DNA of 64,000 nt, from positions 64,246,716 to 64,310,715 of the forward strand of contig NC_081831.1 in the NCBI RefSeq assembly GCF_030867095.1. Reading direction: 5' to 3'. How positions within the stretch are numbered: the stretch's first letter is position 1; the number at the start of each line of letters is the position of its first letter. Positions 58,691-64,000 of this stretch are shown piece after piece. A program made the position numbers and the translations under genes. The notes below the pieces were generated by a model. That model worked only from the letters and a program-made list of their open reading frames with translations, was not told the origin of the DNA and made no database searches. The stretch is from Alligator mississippiensis. Lineage: Eukaryota > Chordata > Crocodylia > Alligatoridae.

Positions 58691-60053
58691 GAGGATTTTT
58701 TAAAATTTATTTTTACCCAAAGCTCTAAGATCCCTGCCTGTAGATACAATGCTGTTTACTAATTTCCTAGCGGAGACAATGAGCATTGTGTGTTTCACAG
58801 GGTTGCCTGAATGGATTCAGGGGGACATGCAGTCCCTGCAACTGTGAGCTTGTTTGAAAAGACTTTATTTTGAACATATTTCTAAACACAGGGAAGTCCA
58901 TAGTCCTAATTTCTAGCTCTTTCTAATGGGTTTTTCCTGCTGAGTATCAGCTAGAGCTAAAGGACTTCACTTGGAGAGCTGTTTTATTCATCTCCATACA
59001 CTTCTGTACCCAAGTGCTTCATGAAGAGCTATCAAATGATGCTGGAGTGTGATCAACTTGTTCTGGCTACCCCTGGAATAGGATTCCCATAGTGCCTTCA
59101 GAAGATGGCCCGGGCCTTCACATATCTATAGTCCCCTGCTGTCTAATGTATTAATCCTAACAGAAAAAACCTTAATGCTTTATTGACGTCTGACTGTTCA
59201 ATAAGTTTGTAAAGTGATAGTGTATTTACTACAACTGAGGAAACAAAAGAAGAAAATCATTTTCACCTTGAACCTGCATGTCTTTTCGCGCAGTAGGAAT
59301 TGTAGCCAATCATTATGCAACTTTCATTTGCTCCTTTTTTATGACCTCTCTTTACCCTGTGTAACTGCACACGTGGATGCCAGCAAAATAGGAGCATGCC
59401 CTGCCAGGGTCTTAGACTCCAGTGTTAACTCAATACAAGTCCCATAAGAGACAGACATTCAAAAGCTTGAGCCTGAATTGATTCAATCTTTGCAGGTTAG
59501 TCTAACCTGGAGAAATTAAATCATTTTGTAACTGAACAGACACCCCAGACATGGAGGCACATGCCTGCAGTGGCTCAGGCTAGAAGCTGGGGAGGGAAGG
59601 GGTGCTAGAGCAGCCCTCCCTTCCCTTCTACAGTACTGAGCTGAGGGGGGTCATGGCCAGGCCCTGGCAGGATGCTCTAATTAGCCCATCAGGGAATGAT
59701 CAACCCTAAGTCAGTGTTTGTCACCCTATTAAGAAAACAACAGAGCGACATTACTAGCCACCTGTTGATTCTGTCTGCTGATTCTACCTTTTGACTCAGC
59801 ATGGACCATAGCAAGCATGTGGTCTGCTAGCGAATACACAGACTCCTCAGCAAGGCAGAGGGGAGGGGAGAATTTTTGCTTAGCAGGGAGTGATGAGGGG
59901 AAGGGACGGAGCAGCCTGCAGTCTCCGCTGGAGCTGCAGCCAAGGAGCAGAGGGAAGGGGCCAGCCTTGCTGTGAAGCAGAGAGCCCCACCCAACCAAGA
60001 GAGCATGTGGGATGCTGGGGGAGTTTGGTTCATCTTAAACCAGCAAGGGGTCT
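58691..60053. other. Probable intronic DNA, nothing recognised
   Basis: No exon or bounded repeat could be supported. Confidence 0.45.
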
Positions 60054-60239
60054 GGGACAGATATAGCATAAACCAGTTTGACCCAAATCAGTTAAATCTG
60101 ATACTACATTCAACCAGGTTTATCTCAAACTGGTTTTAGCCATTTTTCAAACTGGCTTATGTGCGCTGAACATCTGTTCTGTTACATGTTTAAACCAGTT
60201 TCTGATCACTTAAACCGGTTTATGTGTAATGTCTGTCCC
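60054..60239 (+). mobile_element. GGGACAG-type element, copy 2
   Basis: The left end GGGACAGATATAGCATAAACC and right end GGTTTATGTGTAATGTCTGTCCC are approximate inverted complements. The interior matches the copies at 31.95 and 63.88 kb. It is 186 bp and non-coding. No clear target duplication was found. Confidence 0.75.
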
Positions 60240-60815
60240 TAGCCATTGAAATCGAAGGGAGACTTTCCAAAGATGATCCTACGGTTAAAGTTTCATTATG
60301 AATTTAGGGAATATGCTTGTCTATCCTGTAGTTTTTAAGTGTGTATAAGAGAGATTACTTGCCAACTTCACAATCTTGTTGCAAGGTTAAATCCCTTGAT
60401 ATGTGTAAGGCACTTTGCAACTGATCCTTGACTGGAAGGTGTACAAATTATTATATTTCTCATTGTCATGTTAGGATTGTATTTTTGCCAGTACATTCAT
60501 TCTGATCTGACAGAAGCACCTTCCCCAAACTACACTGATAATTGGCCCATAATTTTAGGTTTCATTTTCATAAAAGACCCTCTAACTTTGCAGATACAAT
60601 GTACTGGAATTCCACATGCATCGTAGGGAACTTAGCATATGAAGGTAGGCATTTAGAAGAATGAATGAATGTATGGCCCACATATATACATGAACCAGCT
60701 TACTTTATGCAGCTGCTATAACTGTAACTGGATGCTAAACCACACTTATTTTCTACTAGGTTGAGCCAATTTGTTTGAGAGTCATTTTGTCTCAGATTTC
60801 TGGGATCTTCTAGAC
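60240..60815. other. Probable intronic DNA, nothing recognised
   Basis: AT-rich. No exon or bounded repeat could be supported. Confidence 0.45.
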
Positions 60816-61152
60816 CAGGGCTGACCAAATGGCAGCCCATGGGATGCATGTGACCCACAAGTGGTTAAACTGCAGCCCACAGGACTTGTTGGAGCCGTGA
60901 ATAGTTAGATTGCAGCCTGCGGCTTGTCTGTGCAGCTGCCAGTCACTGGATTGGCATGGCTCCTGAACCCGAGACATACGCCACCACACCACTCACCCCC
61001 CTGCAGCTTCCTTGCCTGCCACTAAATTTGGGGTCTTCAGTCACAGTTAGCAACTAAAATGAACAACAGGGGAAAGTGGGAATGGGGGGTGAGGCGGGGG
61101 TGAGTGACAGCAGAGTTATATCTGGTCCAAAGTGCCAAATGTTAGACAACCC
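60816..61152. mobile_element. hAT-like MITE with perfect 8-bp target duplication
   Basis: The element is flanked by TTCTAGAC on both sides (60808-60815 and 61153-61160), identical over 8 bp. The left end is CAGGGCTGACCAAATGG and the right end resembles its complement (AAATGTTAGACAACCC). Internal 'ctgcagccca' phrases recur. It is 337 bp and non-coding. Confidence 0.85.
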
Positions 61153-61160
61153 TTCTAGAC

Positions 61161-62383
61161 TATCAGGCAGACAGATGCTTAAGGGTTAGGCATTTCTATT
61201 GGCCGTCTCCACTAGATACATTAGATACGTTGGTAAGTCTCATTCTCTAGTGGCAGATACCCACATTACAGAATTATCACCACAAACCACTGCCTTCTCC
61301 GTTGCATCAGCAGAAAGGCTAAGGACTGAATAGGCAGTAGATAATGAAATCCTTTGAAGCAATATGGCCTTCCCCAATAGATAGGAGATATGTTGGTAGA
61401 GGTAGTTGGGAGAAGCTTGCAGTAGCTCAGTCAACCACTCCTTGGATAAACCTGTCTGATAATCTGGCACTTTATGTAGGCTGTGAAGTCATCTAAAAAG
61501 ATCAAATTGTTTAGAAAGCAGATTTTTGCCTCCAGACTAAGCTAAGCATTTGTTAAGTTCTTACTAAGCAGTCATGTGCTGGAGAGGGAAATAGCATAAA
61601 TGAGTGTTCCTTGGATCACTCTCTTCTGGCACCTAATTAAGAGGGAAAAAAATAGCTGGGCATTATCGGTTTTCATTGCTCTTCTTCCATTTATCAGACG
61701 TGGTGACCCATTTGCTGTGTGAACTGTAGTGCTAAAGGTTCAGTATCTTTGTGCTCAGGAGCAGCATATTCCCAAACTTGTTGTCTTTGGCACAGTCATT
61801 ATTTTATCTGCCAGAGCCAATGTTAATGAAAAATTCCTGAAAAATTCCACTTTTCAACACAGCGATAATTCTCCAGGGAACAACAATCTGTACTGGCCCC
61901 TTTCAAAATCAGAGTTTGGTCAGGATGAAAAAAAAAAAGCAGGTATTTCTGAACCCCACTGCCCGGGGCTTTGGGTACTTTGCAATAAGTATTTTTGGAG
62001 CTTGCCAGCCTTGTCAATTCATCTAAACATTGCCAGGTTTTAGACTGCATAGTAGCAGCCTTTGAAGCCAGCATTTCATGGAGTGATCCAGAGTGCCATG
62101 AGAGCTGTCAGCTTGCTGATGTGGCAGTGCTTTTCTTGGTAGAGCCGTCTTCCAGGTTTGTACCACCGCAGTGTAGTCACTTTGGCATATTCACATGGAT
62201 GTAGCTTTTTTACAGCAATACTGAACCCCGCTTTCTAATGGGCCTTTTTACCAGATTATCTCCTTTCTGGTGCTTCCCAAACTGTTGCAATGCTAGTGCG
62301 GTACAAAATCTCCTCTTGCCATAGAAAGCAGGAGCATTTATGAATCTGTATGGATAATAGGACCCAAGCTCTTTTTAGTGTAT
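61161..62383. other. Probable intronic DNA, nothing recognised
   Basis: No exon or bounded repeat could be supported. Confidence 0.45.
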
Positions 62384-62662
62384 GGGTTTGTCTACACAGA
62401 GACAGGAAAGTTAAAGCAAACTAGACCATAGGTGCATAATCAGAACATTTAACTTTAAATGAATTCATCCTTTTGGGATACTCTTATTCTGTAGAAAAGT
62501 AGCCTCCAATTGCCATAGCTTAAAGAGGTCTTTGAGCTCTACAGCTCACTCCTGAATGGGAGCGTCACATAAGGGATACCATGCTTTCACAGAAGTACAT
62601 TAACTTCACACTTTCAGTTGATTTGCCTTCATTTTGCTGAACATCCCTGTGTATACAGACCT
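62384..62662. mobile_element. Possible MITE with GTCTACACAGA ends
   Basis: The left boundary reads GGTTTGTCTACACAGAG and the right reads CCCTGTGTATACAGACC, an approximate inverted pair. 'gaaagttaaagcaaac' (left) and 'ttaacttcacactttc' (right) may be arms. It may be a distant relative of the GGGCATGTCTACAC group. No target duplication was seen, so this is tentative. Confidence 0.35.
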
Positions 62663-63877
62663 CGGTTTGAGTTGAATGTGTTCTGGGAATTAATCTCACA
62701 CTGATGCAAATAAGGAGAAACCTCATTGATGCATTAGTGTAAGGGAGAAGGGAAACAGGTCCTAGGTGTTGTTATGCTTCCTGTATTTGGAAATGGGGTT
62801 GGCATTGATTCTCAAACAAGGAGCACTGGAGTGAAAATGGAGGGACCTTTCCTGTTATTCTCAGTAACCACCAGTCTTCATTGTATGCTGTCCCCAAGTT
62901 TGCAGAATTGTGCATGCAAAATCTGTGTGCAGTACGACTGTGGCTATGTGTGAGCACAGCCTTGGCACGGGGTGTGTTTATTGGCAGTGAAGTGTCCAGC
63001 TGCCTTGCAATAATCATGAGCACCATTTATTTAATGGAACTGCAATACAGTATACTAACTAGGGATGAGACAGTCTAATTCTGCTTAAATGCTCTTGAGG
63101 TTCAAATAATCTTGGTTAGTTATTTCAAAACTATTTTCTGTTGTCTCCCTGCTCTGCAGGGGGTGGCCTGCACTGGGCACTGCTGTGTGACTAACCAAGG
63201 TTACATAATATGAATGAACCAGTACTCTGAGAGGATCTTGCAGAGATTTTTAGCAAGAGAAAGAAAGACTCATTTAATAAATCTTGGGGGGAAAAAAGCT
63301 GCATTAAAACTGCTCATATAGATGATATGGGAGAACAACCTTTGTAAATGGAGAGGCTGAGTGAGCCTATGTGGAAACGGAAAATGCATTTATACCCTCT
63401 TCTTACTCCCAGATAGGATGTCAAGGCTGCAACATTTGTTTTGTACGTGGTTTAGGTACACAGATATAGAGGATAAGGAAAAAGAGCTAAGATAAATTGG
63501 AGTCTGCTAGATTTGTACCCTCCACGTGTAAGCAGGCAGGACAGGCACTGTATGTATTCTGCCTTCTGTCAGGGTCTCTGGTAACTTTTTGCCTCTGCTG
63601 TCAAAATAGGTTTGGCCTTGCCTTTTATGCATTAAGGAGAGAAAATTAAAGTGACTTTAGGCAGATAAGTGCAAGGAATTAATTAGATGCCACTGTGCAA
63701 TGTGGCACAGGCAGCATTGTATACATGATCCGAGAAGTAATTTCTGATTTGGAGGCTTTTTAAACGGCTGCTACTGTGTTGCATTTTTAGTGAAAGCACA
63801 CCAAGTTTTCCAGGGCAGATGAAGCCTCAGATGTTTGTGCATTCCAAGCTGTTACCATTTTCCAGTTTAAGGCCAGC
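62663..63877. other. Probable intronic DNA, nothing recognised
   Basis: No exon or bounded repeat could be supported. Confidence 0.45.
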
Positions 63878-64000
63878 TATATTACACTTTTACTGGTACA
63901 AGTGATCAGAAACTGGTCCATACCCATAACAGAACACAAGTTCGGCACACACAGACTGGTTTAAAAATGGTGGAATCTGGTCTAAAATTTGCAACCCCCA
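63878..64000 (-). mobile_element. GGGACAG-type element, copy 3, cut by window edge
   Basis: The reverse complement matches copies 1 and 2: 'gtgatcagaaactggt', 'gacagaacaca'-like, then 'gactggtttaaaaatgg'. It reads on the minus strand and is cut off by the window edge, so its other end is not visible. Confidence 0.65.

Noticed and set aside
58081..58692. 203-codon open frame on the + strand
   Set aside because: Pro/Ser-rich with no domain, overlaps open frames on the other strand, and runs through a short tandem repeat.
1..64000. Prokaryotic-type systems (operons, CRISPR arrays, phage, toxin-antitoxin)
   Set aside because: No long adjacent coding frames, ribosome-binding sites or regularly spaced repeats; composition and repeats are those of a vertebrate genome.
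1..64000. Endogenous retrovirus or full-length autonomous DNA transposon
   Set aside because: No long terminal repeats, gag/pol-like frames or transposase frames were recognisable; all reverse transcriptase here is CR1-type.

Overview
This is vertebrate nuclear DNA, almost certainly from a sauropsid. It carries CR1 LINE retrotransposons with the reverse transcriptase seen in birds, turtles and crocodilians, many short hAT-like non-autonomous DNA transposons, long non-coding stretches and one spliced-gene 5' end. The mix of CR1 and several DNA-transposon families favours a crocodilian; a turtle is the main alternative. This is inference from repeat content, because no species-diagnostic gene is present. 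There is no sign of a prokaryotic genome, plasmid, phage, CRISPR array or operon.

Only one cellular gene is supported: a 5' end on the + strand at about 35.88-36.84 kb. It has a TATA box (35911) with a CRE-like site 30 bp upstream, and a long leader almost free of ATG whose only AUG is a start-stop (ATGTAG, 36069). A 64-nt coding stretch (36778-36841) encodes a signal peptide and ends in a phase-1 splice donor. The rest of the gene lies beyond the window, so the remaining 27 kb is probably intron 1. I could not name the gene from 21 residues. The 35 kb to its left is intergenic and repeat-rich.

The rest is a transposon record. Three longer CR1 copies (28.6-30.2 kb +, 45.8-47.0 kb +, 51.46-53.04 kb -) keep recognisable but broken reverse transcriptase. 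Six shorter CR1 3' fragments are scattered about. Seven hAT-like non-autonomous elements could be delimited, all but one of those with 8-bp target duplications matching at 7/8 or 8/8; three of these sites resemble NTCTAGAN. Other families are elements ending in GGGCATGTCTACAC-like repeats (four copies plus a possible relative), elements with GC-rich cores (two copies), elements ending in GGGACAG (three copies), one 183-bp near-perfect foldback, and a small tail-like repeat. Nesting is common: one hAT copy holds another DNA transposon, its sister copy holds a CR1 piece, and a CR1 holds the tail-like repeat, so relative ages can be read.

Most short open reading frames here are chance frames. 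The longest, apart from reverse transcriptase, lie in GC-rich cores of repeats and show no protein-like features.
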